Positions 10,964 through 19,904 are shown, counted from the first letter of the stretch. The stretch is 64,000 nt of DNA from Tritonibacter aquimaris (GCF_009617595.1 NZ_WIXK01000002.1:1-64000); one strand, 5' to 3'. The notes: generated by a model not told the origin, from the sequence alone. Translations and numbers: made by a program.

Positions 10964-11049
10964 TGATTTCATTGTTTTGATCTGGCGGACAGATCAGAAC
11001 ACCCGTAACCCAGGCGCTGGTTCGCGCGCCGCAGAACAGGAGACAGGCC

Positions 11050-11175
11050 ATGAAGGTCAAGAACTCGCTCCGCTCGCTCAAGAACCGGCATCGTGATTGC
11101 CGCATTGTGCGTCGCAAGGGCCGCGTATATGTGATCAACAAAACCCAGCGCAAATTCAAAGCGCGCCAGGGTTAA
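11050..11175 (+). CDS. rpmJ: 50S ribosomal protein L36
   Basis: 41-residue ribosomal protein of the large subunit, starting [20 protein letters not shown] and ending KFKARQG. It is highly basic, with the single Cys17 and His14 left from the zinc-binding set, as in the alphaproteobacterial zinc-poor (type C-minus) L36. An AGGAGA site lies about 10 bases upstream. It stands alone, separated from other ribosomal genes and just downstream of tRNA-Val, as usual in this group. A strong terminator follows. Confidence 0.95.
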   Translation: MKVKNSLRSLKNRHRDCRIVRRKGRVYVINKTQRKFKARQG

Positions 11176-11196
11176 GATCATCCGCAAGAATTTACG

Positions 11197-11226
11197 AAAA
11201 GCCGTATCGTTTGATGCGGCTTTTTT
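11197..11226 (+). terminator. Intrinsic terminator after rpmJ
   Basis: AAAAGCCGTATC-GTTT-GATGCGGCTTTTTT: an 8-bp GC-rich core with one G-U pair, followed by six T. Confidence 0.9.
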
Positions 11227-11237
11227 GTGTTTCAGAG

Positions 11238-11252
11238 AATTGTGCGACAATT
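11238..11252. promoter_or_regulatory. Palindrome upstream of fbpA, candidate operator
   Basis: AATTGT-GCG-ACAATT, a perfect interrupted palindrome about 125 bases before fbpA. A second inverted repeat, TTAGTTG/CAACTAA, spans 11287-11315. Neither matches the iron-regulator boxes I know well enough to name. Confidence 0.3.
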
Positions 11253-11374
11253 GGCCGAGCAATATCCCGACCAATACACTCAGATTTTAGTTGCATCAGT
11301 CCCAAAATCAACTAATTCATTCTCCAACTGGGCCCTGCCCTGCATGGTATTTCTTTGATACGGGACATTCCAAA

Positions 11375-12388
11375 ATGACTGCAAACCCCCTCGTGATCGG
11401 TGCTCTCACCGCGGTTGTCGCCACTTCTGCCGCCGCAGAAGGTGAGCTCAACATCTACTCCGCGCGCCACTATGACACCGACGAAAGCCTTTATGGCGAA
11501 TTCGAAGAAGCCACCGGAATCACCGTCAACCGTATCGAAGGCAATTCAGACGAGCTGCTGGCGCGTATGAAGGCAGAAGGTGCAAACTCTCCGGCGGATG
11601 TGTTCATCACGGTTGATACCTCACGCCTGTCGCGTGCCAAAAACGCAGGCGTGCTGCAATCTATCGACAGTGCTGTGCTCGAAGAGCGTATCCCCACCAA
11701 CCTACAAGACGCCGACAACCAGTGGTTTGGGTTTTCCCAGCGTTCGCGCATCATCTTCTATAGCAAAGAGAACACCAAAAACGTTCCACAGACCTATCTC
11801 GATCTCGCCAAGCCCGAGTTCAAAGGCAAGGTCTGCATCCGCTCGTCGCGCAACACCTACAACCAGACACTGCTTGCAGCCATCGTCACCCACCACGGTG
11901 AAGACGCAGCCAAAGACTGGGCTGCAGGTATCGTTGACAACATGGCCCGCCCACCAAAGGGCGGCGACATTGACCAGCTGCGCGGTCTGGTGTCCGGTGA
12001 ATGTGAAGTGGCGGTATCCAACAGCTATTACTTTGCCCGCGCCATCCGCAAAAACGTCAAAGGCGTCTCTGACAATCTCGATCAGATCGGCTGGATCTTC
12101 CCCTCGCAAGACACCGTTGGTGCCCACATGAACCTGTCTGGCGCTGGTGTTGCGGTGAACGCGCCCAACAAAGAGAACGCGATCAAGTTCCTTGAGTATC
12201 TCGCCTCTGACAGTGCGCAGAAATACTTTTCATGGGGCAATGACGAATTTCCGGTTGTTGCCGGTGTTGAGCGCGCGCCCAGCGTAAAAGAGCTTGGTGA
12301 GTTCAAAGCAGACGATGTGCTGCTGTCGGATGTTGCGCAAAACATCCCGGTTGCGCAGAAGATCTTCAATGAGGTGGACTGGAAATAG
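11375..12388 (+). CDS. fbpA: Ferric iron ABC transporter binding protein
   Basis: Periplasmic Fe3+-binding component of a Fbp/Afu/Fut-type importer, 337 residues. A signal peptide ends at ATSAAAEG; the mature chain begins ELNIYSARHYDTDESLYGEF, typical of the family. Iron-ligating tyrosines are expected in NSYYFARAI. The ATG at 11375 gives a clean signal peptide and has GGGA upstream; a longer frame from 11291 adds 28 residues before it. The partner permease lies next door but on the opposite strand; no ATPase gene is nearby. Confidence 0.92.
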   Translation: MTANPLVIGALTAVVATSAAAEGELNIYSARHYDTDESLYGEFEEATGITVNRIEGNSDELLARMKAEGANSPADVFITVDTSRLSRAKNAGVLQSIDSAVLEERIPTNLQDADNQWFGFSQRSRIIFYSKENTKNVPQTYLDLAKPEFKGKVCIRSSRNTYNQTLLAAIVTHHGEDAAKDWAAGIVDNMARPPKGGDIDQLRGLVSGECEVAVSNSYYFARAIRKNVKGVSDNLDQIGWIFPSQDTVGAHMNLSGAGVAVNAPNKENAIKFLEYLASDSAQKYFSWGNDEFPVVAGVERAPSVKELGEFKADDVLLSDVAQNIPVAQKIFNEVDWK

Positions 12389-12412
12389 CCGCTCCCCCTA
12401 GGGACCCATTTT

Positions 12413-12443
12413 AAGGCGTGGCGGGCAACCTCCGCGCCTTTTT
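12413..12443 (+). terminator. Intrinsic terminator after fbpA
   Basis: AAGGCGTGG stem pairs with CCGCGCCTT (one G-U) around a 10-base loop, followed by a T run, between convergent fbpA and fbpB. Confidence 0.75.
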
Positions 12444-12448
12444 CATGT

Positions 12449-14125
12449 TTAGCGTCGCCCCACCTGACGACAGATCAGGATCACCGGGATAAGCCCAAGC
12501 GCAACAATCACCAATGACGGCACAGCCGCCCCCTCCAGCCGCTCATCCGCGGCCAACCGGTGTGCCTGCACGGCCAGCGTGTCAAAATTAAACGGACGCA
12601 TGATCAGGGTCGCGGGCAGCTCTTTCATCACATCAACAAACACGATGAGCAGCGCAGTCAGCACACTAGGGGTAAGCAGCGGCAAGTGTACCCGGCGCAG
12701 CATCCCCATCGGCGTCTGGCCCAATGAGCGCGCCGCAGCGTCCATATTGGAATGTACCGTCGCCATCCCGCCTTCATAGGCGCCCAAAGCCGCTGACAGA
12801 AACCGCACCATATAGGCGGCAACCAGCAACCATATTGATCCCGTCACCAACAACCCGGTGCGAATATCAAAGGTTTCACGCATCCAGGCATCCAGCGCAT
12901 TATCAAACGCTGCAAAGGGCACCAACAGCCCCACCGCAATCACCCCACCCGGCACCGCATAGCCAAGCCGCGCAATATAAGACGCCGCCGCCGACAGCCG
13001 TCCGGGTTGCAGGCGCTGAAAAAGCCCCAGAAAGATCGCGGCGCTTACCGTGATCACCGCAGCCACCCCTGCAAGCGTCAGCGAGTTTTTGATAAAGCCA
13101 ATATAGCGGCGGCTCAAAAGGTTCTGCTCGGAATCAAAGCTCATATCAAACAGCACGATGACCGGCAGCACGAACCCCAGAAACAGCGGTAGCCCGCAGG
13201 CCACCCAGGCCAGCACCCGCGCGCGGCCTTTTAGCTCCACAGGTGTCATCTTTCCGGCCTGCTTGCCCGCATGATGATAGCGGGCGCGGCCCCGGCTGAT
13301 CCGCTCACTCACAGAGAGGAACAGCGAAAACACCAACAGACACAACGCCAACTGCGCCGCCCCACCCCGATCGGCAAGCGCAAACCAGCTGGTGTAAATT
13401 CCGGTGGCAAAGGTCTGCACCCCGAAATAGGACACGGTGCCAAAATCGGCGACCGTTTCCATCACCGCAAGCAACACACCCGTGGCAATCGCCGGGCGCG
13501 CCATCGGCAGGCTGACCCGCCAAAACGCCTGCAAGGGTGTATTCCCAAGCGCCCGCGCCGCCTGAAACGCACCTGACGATTGCTGCAAAAACGCGGCCCG
13601 CGCCAGAAGATAGACATAGGGATAAAGAACCAACACCAGCATTAGCGCCGCACCGGGCAGTGAACGCACCTCAGGGAACCAATAATCGCGCGGCCCCCAG
13701 CCGGTAACGTCCCGCAGGGTGGATTGCACGATGCCGGGATGATCCAGAATATAGGTATAAGCATAGGCCAGCACGTATGCAGGGAACGCCAAAGGCAGAA
13801 CCAGCAGCATTTCAAACAGGCGCACACCGGGAAACCGCGTCATGGTTACCAGCCAGGCGGCCCCCACCCCGGTAAGCAGGGTTCCCACAGCCACCAAAGC
13901 CACCAGATAGGCCGTAGTGCCAGCGTAGCGGGGCAGAACCGTCTCTGCCAGATGGCTCACCGTGTCGATGCCACCTGTCAACGCGGCCACAATAACCGCC
14001 AGCATTGGCAAAAGGCACGCGGCCGCGATGACCATGCTCATGCGTCTGAAAATACGATTGCTCGCCTTAAGTCCGCCACGGCGACCATGGGGAGCATATG
14101 TTTTTTCAGGTTCAACGGCAGTCAT
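12449..14125 (-). CDS. fbpB: Ferric iron ABC transporter permease
   Basis: 558-residue inner-membrane permease with two fused MetI-type halves, each with about six helices, as in FbpB/SfuB/FutB. The EAA-type loops appear as QAARALGNTPLQAFWRV in the first half and DAARSLGQTPMGMLRRV in the second; these contact the ATPase. The ATG at 14125 was preferred; a GTG 15 codons upstream lies inside an inverted repeat. It converges on fbpA, so the two are separate transcripts, and the ATPase must come from elsewhere in the genome. Confidence 0.9.
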   Translation of the reverse strand: MTAVEPEKTYAPHGRRGGLKASNRIFRRMSMVIAAACLLPMLAVIVAALTGGIDTVSHLAETVLPRYAGTTAYLVALVAVGTLLTGVGAAWLVTMTRFPGVRLFEMLLVLPLAFPAYVLAYAYTYILDHPGIVQSTLRDVTGWGPRDYWFPEVRSLPGAALMLVLVLYPYVYLLARAAFLQQSSGAFQAARALGNTPLQAFWRVSLPMARPAIATGVLLAVMETVADFGTVSYFGVQTFATGIYTSWFALADRGGAAQLALCLLVFSLFLSVSERISRGRARYHHAGKQAGKMTPVELKGRARVLAWVACGLPLFLGFVLPVIVLFDMSFDSEQNLLSRRYIGFIKNSLTLAGVAAVITVSAAIFLGLFQRLQPGRLSAAASYIARLGYAVPGGVIAVGLLVPFAAFDNALDAWMRETFDIRTGLLVTGSIWLLVAAYMVRFLSAALGAYEGGMATVHSNMDAAARSLGQTPMGMLRRVHLPLLTPSVLTALLIVFVDVMKELPATLIMRPFNFDTLAVQAHRLAADERLEGAAVPSLVIVALGLIPVILICRQVGRR

Positions 14126-14140
14126 GTGGGGCTCTATTTG

Positions 14141-14168
14141 GAAATGGTGCCCGTTTCTCCACCATTTC
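14141..14168. repeat. Inverted repeat in fbpB leader
   Basis: GAAATGGTG and CACCATTTC form a perfect 9-bp inverted repeat separated by 10 bases, 16 bases upstream of the fbpB ATG. It could be an operator or a leader hairpin. Apart from this and the paaK terminator, the 316 bases between fbpB and the PaaK-like gene show nothing further that I can name. Confidence 0.4.
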
Positions 14169-14394
14169 ACTCAAGAATACCAGTATCAAACGAACATGAG
14201 AAAGCGGCCCCAAGTCTGAACCGCTGCCTCTGCCATCCTCACATTTGCCTCTGAGGGCTCTTCAATTGGCGTTGCTCGCAGCGACATCAGCTGAAAGCTC
14301 GTACGCAGCCACCCTTTTGTGGTCAACTGACTGATCCCTGTTCGGACACGTTGGCGGGTGTTTTGACCGGTCACCCCGATTTAGATCAAACAAC

Positions 14395-14421
14395 AAAAAA
14401 GGGGCGCAAAACTGCGCCCCT
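14395..14421 (-). terminator. Terminator of the liv/CoA-ligase operon
   Basis: On the minus strand, AGGGGCGC-AGTTTT-GCGCCCCT is followed by a T run. It lies 20 bases past the stop of the PaaK-like gene, the last gene of the operon. Confidence 0.88.
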
Positions 14422-14441
14422 GGACCAATATTTTTGGCCTC

Positions 14442-15638
14442 TCAATCGTAGACGCGCTGATCTTCGATCACCAGACCGTCACGCGGCAGCACACCGGGAG
14501 CCACAACCTCGATCTGGCCTTTCAGCTTCAACACTTCCGCAACCGAGCGCGCGAATTGCATCTGATCACCGCCATCCGCTTCGATCTGCACTGTCATCTG
14601 GTCCATTTCACCATCGCGTTGGGCAATGACACGGGCGCGTTTGATCTCAGAATGTTTGTCGACCAGTGCTGCTACCTGCTCGGGACGCACAAACATGCCT
14701 TTGATCTTGGTGGTCTGATCCGCGCGGCCCATCCAGCCCTTGATGCGCAGATTGGTGCGACCGCAGGGAGAAAGCCCCGGCATCACCGCGCTCAGATCGC
14801 CAGTGGCAAAACGAATAAGCGGGTAATCCGCATTGAGCGTGGTCACAACAACCTCACCCACTTCGCCGGGTTGAACAGGTGTGCCGGTTCCGGGAGTGAC
14901 GATTTCGAGCACCACATGCTCATCCACAATCATGCCTTCCATCGCCGCCGTTTCATAAGCGATATTGCCCAGATCAGCGGTTGCGTAGCTTTGCAGACAG
15001 GCAATGCCGCGATCCGCATATTCCTGGCGCAGCGATGGAAACAGCGCACCACCACCCACAACAGCCTTGGAGAAGTTGAGCGCAACGCCCATGCTGTCTG
15101 CCTTGTCGAGGATGATTTTCAGATAATCCGGCGTGCCTGCATAGGCGGTGGCACAGACGTCCCGCGCCGCCGTGACCTGTAATTCGGTCTGGCCGGTGCC
15201 CGCAGGAAGAATCCGCGCGCCAACAGCCCGTGCACCGCTTTCAAAGATCATACCTGCAGGCGTCAAATGATAGCCAAAGCAGTTCTGGATCACATCGCCC
15301 TTGCCCACACCAGCCGCATGCAAAAACCGCCCCATGCGCCACCAGTCGTGGCTCACGCCACCGGGTTCGTAAATTGGCCCAGGTGATTGGAAAACATGCA
15401 AGATGTCACCTACCGGCACATTGCCAAAAGGTGGCTGCTCATTCTGCGCGCGCACCATGTCAGATTTGCGCAGAACCGGCAGCTTTGCCAGATCTGACAG
15501 ATCCTTGAGCGGCGCAACATCCTGCAGATAGGATCCGGGCGCCGCACAGACACGTGCGATCTGCTCATTTACACCTGCCAGCAAGGCCGCATCGCGGGCA
15601 TCCTGAGAGCGTGTTTCCAAAGTATCGAAGTATTGCAT
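14442..15638 (-). CDS. PaaK-like CoA ligase (AMP-forming), variant nucleotide loop
   Basis: 398-residue member of the phenylacetate-CoA ligase family, expected to activate a carboxylic acid to its CoA thioester. PaaK-like stretches are YATADLGNIAYE (A5-like), RFATGDLS and GMFVRPEQV in the C-terminal domain. The usual Ser/Thr/Gly-rich ATP loop is not present; its place holds FQSPGPIYEPGG. The start at 15638 follows a near-perfect AAGGAGG that sits right after the livF stop, so it is part of the liv operon. The substrate is unknown; ligation itself is inferred. Confidence 0.8.
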   Translation of the reverse strand: MQYFDTLETRSQDARDAALLAGVNEQIARVCAAPGSYLQDVAPLKDLSDLAKLPVLRKSDMVRAQNEQPPFGNVPVGDILHVFQSPGPIYEPGGVSHDWWRMGRFLHAAGVGKGDVIQNCFGYHLTPAGMIFESGARAVGARILPAGTGQTELQVTAARDVCATAYAGTPDYLKIILDKADSMGVALNFSKAVVGGGALFPSLRQEYADRGIACLQSYATADLGNIAYETAAMEGMIVDEHVVLEIVTPGTGTPVQPGEVGEVVVTTLNADYPLIRFATGDLSAVMPGLSPCGRTNLRIKGWMGRADQTTKIKGMFVRPEQVAALVDKHSEIKRARVIAQRDGEMDQMTVQIEADGGDQMQFARSVAEVLKLKGQIEVVAPGVLPRDGLVIEDQRVYD

Positions 15639-15652
15639 AAACACGCTCCTCC

Positions 15653-16489
15653 TTAGCTCAACCACCGCTTCCGACGCCGGTACGAACGCACATCACGGAA
15701 ACTCTTGCGTCCTTCGTCGGACATGCCGAGGTAAAATTCTTTTACATCCGGGTTTTCCCGCAGCTCATTGGCAGGGCCATCCATCACGACACGGCCGGAT
15801 TCCAGAATGTAGCCGTAATGCGCATAACGCAGCGCAACACTGGTGTTCTGCTCCGCCAGCAAGAAGGTAACGCCTTCTTTTTCGTTCACTTCTTTCACGA
15901 TCTCAAAGATCTGCTCTACCAGCTGCGGTGCAAGCCCCATAGACGGCTCATCCAGCAAAATCGTCTCGGGGCGGCTCATCAGAGCGCGGCCCATGGCAAC
16001 CATTTGCTGCTCCCCGCCCGAGGTATAGCCCGCCTGGCTTTTGCGGCGTTCTTTCAGGCGTGGGAAATAGGAATAGACCATTTCAAGGTCTTTCTTGATC
16101 TCCGCTGCGCCATCTCCGCGTGTATAGGCGCCTGACAGCAGGTTTTCCTCAACTGTCAGGTGCTCGAAACAGTGACGTCCTTCCATCACCTGAACCACGC
16201 CGCGCTTTACCAATCCGGCTGGATCCAGCTGGTGCACATTGTCACCACGATACGCAACGGAGCCTTTGGTCACTTCGCCGCGCTCAGACTGCAGCAAATT
16301 CGAAATCGCCTTAAGCGTGGTGGTCTTGCCCGCGCCATTGCCACCCAAAAGCGCAATGATCGATCCTTTGGGCACCGTCAGGCTTACCCCTTTGAGGACC
16401 AGGATCACGTGGTTGTAAATCACCTCGATATTGTTGACTTCCAACAATTTCTCGGTGCTGAGTTCTGGTGTCGTTTCGCTGTCCAGCAT
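15653..16489 (-). CDS. livF: Branched-chain-type ABC transporter ATPase, LivF-like
   Basis: 278-residue cytoplasmic ATPase of the LivF subfamily. Walker A is GGNGAGKTT, the signature is TSGGEQQM, and Walker B is ILLDEPSMGLAP. A basic C-terminal tail (SYRRRKRWLS) extends beyond E. coli LivF. It is placed between the binding-protein gene and the PaaK-like ligase; the ligase gene begins 14 bases after its stop. Together with LivG it powers the importer. Confidence 0.92.
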   Translation of the reverse strand: MLDSETTPELSTEKLLEVNNIEVIYNHVILVLKGVSLTVPKGSIIALLGGNGAGKTTTLKAISNLLQSERGEVTKGSVAYRGDNVHQLDPAGLVKRGVVQVMEGRHCFEHLTVEENLLSGAYTRGDGAAEIKKDLEMVYSYFPRLKERRKSQAGYTSGGEQQMVAMGRALMSRPETILLDEPSMGLAPQLVEQIFEIVKEVNEKEGVTFLLAEQNTSVALRYAHYGYILESGRVVMDGPANELRENPDVKEFYLGMSDEGRKSFRDVRSYRRRKRWLS

Positions 16490-16557
16490 GTCCCAACCTC
16501 CTCTATTCTATCTCTTTGTCACCCCCGGGCGGACACGCCGCCCAGGGATGTGCTGCA

Positions 16558-17841
16558 TCACTTGCAGCGTTCTTCGATGCCGTTTTCAGCGGCAAATGCA
16601 TTGGAGTCTTCATTGACCAGCGCGCCGATGACTTCACCATCGGTGGGCTTAAAGCCTGAGATCAGAGACCAGCTCTTGGTGTCTGCGTCCCACTGGGTCA
16701 CACCCACCAGACCAAGACCGCCGTGGTTTTCACAAGACACGTTAAAGCTTGGTCCAAAGTTCGGCATGCCAAGGGCTGACATTTTAGCTTCGTCGATCAC
16801 CAGTGCTTCCATACCATCGCGCATCATAGCTGCGTCGATGTCTGCGGTGCCATGCAGCTCCTGTGCGGTTTTGGCGGCCTCAACAGCCAGCATCGCCGCG
16901 TAAAGACCACGGTTATACAGAACCTTACCAAGGTTATCGCCTGCGCCCGCCGCAAGACCACGATCCACCACATATTCCTGCAGATCGTCAAACACCGGGA
17001 AGTCATCGCCCACATTGTGGAATGTCACCGACTTATAGCCATCGGCCTTGGCACCCGCAGCAGCAACGTCATGTTCTGCACCGGACCACCAAACACCAAT
17101 GAAGTCTTCCATCGGATAGCGGATGTTGGCCGCTTCCTGGATCGCCACCTGGTTCATCACGCCCCAGCCCCACATCACAACGTGATCCGGACGGTCACGA
17201 CGGATTTGCAGCCATTGGGATTTCTGCTCCTGACCCGGGTGATCAACCGGCAAGGTTTTCAGAGTGAAACCATGCTTTTTCGACAGCTCTTCCAGGGTGC
17301 GGATCGGCTCTTTGCCATAAGCAGAGTTGTGATAAAGCAGCGAGATTTTCTTACCTTTAAGATCGCCACCGTTCTGCTCAAGCAGGTGGTTGATCACACC
17401 GGATGCACCGTTCCAGTAGTTCGCCGGGTAGTTAAACACATGGCTGAACACTTTGCCGTTTGCAGCCGAAGTACGACCATAACCCATCGTGTGAAGTGGG
17501 ATGCCATCCGCGGTCATTTTTGGGATCAGCTGATAGGTGATGCCTGTGGACAGCGGTTGATAAATCAGCGCGCCCTGGCCTTTGGTGGCCTCATAGCATT
17601 CCACACCTTTTTCGGTGTTATAGCCGGTCTCACATTCAATCACGTTGGCTTTGACGCCGCCGATACCACCGTCGCGCTCATTTACCAGGGTGAAGTAGTC
17701 ATTGTAGCCGTCAGAAAATGGCACACCACCGGCTGCATAAGGCCCTGTGCGATAGCTCAAATCAGGAAACACCAGATCTGCAGCGGCCGGGCTGGCCAGT
17801 ACCATCGCCGCCACTGCGGCTCCGATCAAATTGCGTGTCAT
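16558..17841 (-). CDS. Liv-type ABC transporter substrate-binding protein
   Basis: 427-residue periplasmic binding protein of the Leu/Ile/Val (type I) class. The signal peptide MTRNLIGAAVAAMVLASPAAA is followed by a two-lobed fold. The start at 17841 is set by GGGAGG upstream. Mature features include RTGPYAAGGVPFSDGY near the start of the binding domain and a C-terminal Cys (ERCK). Placement between two CoA ligases suggests that the ligand is an organic acid such as an aromatic or fatty acid, rather than a branched-chain amino acid; this is inference. Confidence 0.9.
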   Translation of the reverse strand: MTRNLIGAAVAAMVLASPAAADLVFPDLSYRTGPYAAGGVPFSDGYNDYFTLVNERDGGIGGVKANVIECETGYNTEKGVECYEATKGQGALIYQPLSTGITYQLIPKMTADGIPLHTMGYGRTSAANGKVFSHVFNYPANYWNGASGVINHLLEQNGGDLKGKKISLLYHNSAYGKEPIRTLEELSKKHGFTLKTLPVDHPGQEQKSQWLQIRRDRPDHVVMWGWGVMNQVAIQEAANIRYPMEDFIGVWWSGAEHDVAAAGAKADGYKSVTFHNVGDDFPVFDDLQEYVVDRGLAAGAGDNLGKVLYNRGLYAAMLAVEAAKTAQELHGTADIDAAMMRDGMEALVIDEAKMSALGMPNFGPSFNVSCENHGGLGLVGVTQWDADTKSWSLISGFKPTDGEVIGALVNEDSNAFAAENGIEERCK

Positions 17842-17930
17842 ATTGAAATCCTCCCTATTCAACTCTCTTCGTTGTTGGTTCGGCGGGCCACTTGCGTGTC
17901 CTCCTCCCGCCGATTTGCGCCGTTCCCGCC

Positions 17931-19007
17931 TTAGTGCGGGAAGGGCCACAATCTCAGTTTCTCTTTGATCACGCGCCACATCTGCGCCAACCCGTGGGGC
18001 TCTACGATCAGGAAAAACACAATCAATGCGCCGACAATCACCAGCTGGAAATGCGCCACAATATCCGTGGGCCAGCCCAGAATATCCACGCCCAGAACCT
18101 TCAGCACCACCGGCAGCAGCACCAGGAAGGCTGCGCCCGCAAAGGAGCCAAAGATCGAACCAAGCCCGCCCAGGATCACCATGAACAGCACCAGGAATGA
18201 TTTCTGGATGCCAAAGGCCTCGCCGACTTCAACCGCACCAAGATACAGCGCAAAGAACAGAGCGCCGGAAATCCCGATGAAAAAGCCCGAGACGGCGAAA
18301 GCTGTCAGTTTGGCTTTCAGCGGGTTCACCCCGATGATTTCAGCAGCAATATCCATGTCGCGGATCGCCATCCAGCTGCGGCCAATGGTGCCGCGGGTCA
18401 GGTTGCGGGCAATCAGTGCGCAGAGTGTCAGGAACACCAGGCAGAACAGATAGGTCGCCCAGGCCGGTGCATTGGGGCCGGTGATGACAATGCCCAACAG
18501 ATCCCGCTCAGGCGCGTTGATCTGACCAGAAGCCGAGTAGTTGTAAAACCACGGCACCCGGTTAAACAGCCACACCAGAAAGAACTGCGCCGCAAGCGTG
18601 GCCACCGCCAGATAGAAGCCTTTGATGCGCAGCGATGGCAGGCCAAAGGCAACACAGACCGAGGCCGTGATACCCCCAGCCAGCAACACATGCACAACCA
18701 TCGAAAGTTCCGGGAAGCTGGTCATCAACTTGTAACAGGCATAAGCGCCCACCGCCATGAAGCCCCCGGTGCCCAAAGATACCTGACCACAGTAGCCCAC
18801 AAGAATATTCAGGCCGATGGCAGCAATCGAATAGATCAGGAAGGGCAGCAGAATTGCATTGGCCCAGTAATCATTGATGATGAATGGAATAATCCCATAA
18901 GCCACGGCCAGTACCGCATAGTAGCGATAGCGATCAAACCGGATCGGGAAGGTCTGACTGTCCGCCACATAGGACGTCTTGAAATCCCCCGCCTCACGAT
19001 AAAACAT
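17931..19007 (-). CDS. livM: Liv-type ABC transporter permease, LivM-like
   Basis: 358-residue inner-membrane permease with about ten helices. LivM hallmarks are LNILVGYCGQVSLGTGGFMA and RDMDIAAEIIGVNPLKAKLTAF, the latter being the cytoplasmic loop that meets the ATPase. GGGAGG precedes the ATG. The C-terminus (EPHGLAQMW) is the usual family end. It lies 89 bases from the binding-protein gene. Confidence 0.93.
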   Translation of the reverse strand: MFYREAGDFKTSYVADSQTFPIRFDRYRYYAVLAVAYGIIPFIINDYWANAILLPFLIYSIAAIGLNILVGYCGQVSLGTGGFMAVGAYACYKLMTSFPELSMVVHVLLAGGITASVCVAFGLPSLRIKGFYLAVATLAAQFFLVWLFNRVPWFYNYSASGQINAPERDLLGIVITGPNAPAWATYLFCLVFLTLCALIARNLTRGTIGRSWMAIRDMDIAAEIIGVNPLKAKLTAFAVSGFFIGISGALFFALYLGAVEVGEAFGIQKSFLVLFMVILGGLGSIFGSFAGAAFLVLLPVVLKVLGVDILGWPTDIVAHFQLVIVGALIVFFLIVEPHGLAQMWRVIKEKLRLWPFPH

Positions 19008-19084
19008 GATGTCCTCCCTTATGGACCTGTGTCTTTGCGCCAGTGTCTGCGATGCGCTGCCCTAAGTACGGCATGCACCTGCGG

Positions 19085-19381
19085 TCACGCTTTTTCATGG
19101 CGCTGTTCCTCTTTGCCGCTGTGGGTTTCACCCCATTTGGCCTGTGCCCGGTCCCGCTCCTCACGGGTGCTCCGGTTCGAAGCCGCGGCCAATCCTGTGT
19201 GCTCGGCAATGCGCATCAGCTTGAGATAGCCGACCATCCCGCCCAAAAGCCCAAGCGCTCCCAATGCGACAGCGATCGAAAGTTCACGCTCGCTGTACCC
19301 TTCCGAGCTCAACGCCAAGTAGCCAAATGCCCAGAAACCGGACCACGCCACTACGTTGAGAAGACCAAGAATACGGATCAT
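19085..19381 (-). CDS. Small two-helix membrane protein in liv operon
   Basis: 98-residue protein with no family that I recognise. Two hydrophobic segments (about residues 3-24 and 35-55) are followed by a charged, Glu/Arg/Lys-rich tail. The ATG at 19381 is preceded by GGGGAGG. Its position between livH and livM and on the same strand suggests a role with the transporter, but nothing in the sequence proves this. Confidence 0.7.
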   Translation of the reverse strand: MIRILGLLNVVAWSGFWAFGYLALSSEGYSERELSIAVALGALGLLGGMVGYLKLMRIAEHTGLAAASNRSTREERDRAQAKWGETHSGKEEQRHEKA

Positions 19382-19496
19382 ATCTGCCTCCCCTGCGGTT
19401 AAGGTGCTGTTTACCAATTTGTCAAAAATCCCAGCCTTGCCACATTCTGCCCCAATCTCCGTGCCAGGTTTTCCGTGGGTAAAGTGAGTGGAAACA

Positions 19497-19835
19497 ATGA
19501 CGGCAATCCTGGAGGAAGTCCGCCGGCTAGAAAGCGCGCGGAAGCGTGGGGATATTTCCCCTGATGAATTCGAAACAGCCAAATCAGCCTTGTTAGGCAC
19601 TGTTGAAGAGGTGCGCGTCACCCCAACAGCGCGCCGGGCCGCTGCAACCAAAGTTTCAGATGATACCGAGCCGACCTCAAATTTGTTGTCGCTCTTGGTC
19701 ATCGGCTTTTGCGGCGCAGGCATTTTGACCTTTGTCCTCGGACAGCTGATTGGTGACATGACCATTGCATTGACCTTGGTAATCACTGTCTTTGCAGCGG
19801 TTCTGGTCAAGGCGGCCAAACGGTTGGAGCAATAG
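19497..19835 (+). CDS. SHOCT-like small membrane protein
   Basis: 112-residue protein on the strand opposite the surrounding operon. The N-terminal ARKRGDISPDEFETAKSALL resembles the SHOCT motif, a short oligomerisation element. Two hydrophobic helices follow (about residues 63-80 and 84-102). Translation may start at ATG 19497 or GTG 19488. It would be transcribed against the liv operon, so either it has its own promoter or the operon has two promoters. Function unknown. Confidence 0.7.
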   Translation: MTAILEEVRRLESARKRGDISPDEFETAKSALLGTVEEVRVTPTARRAAATKVSDDTEPTSNLLSLLVIGFCGAGILTFVLGQLIGDMTIALTLVITVFAAVLVKAAKRLEQ

Positions 19836-19904
19836 GCCCCAGCCTGGTCACCAAGGTCCGACCACGCGCGGCCAGTCATGCTGGCCGCACTGGTCAGGTG
19901 TGGA

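Noticed and set aside
16852-17934. A 360-codon plus-strand open frame
   Set aside because: Antisense to the Liv binding-protein gene; no ribosome site and no family resemblance.
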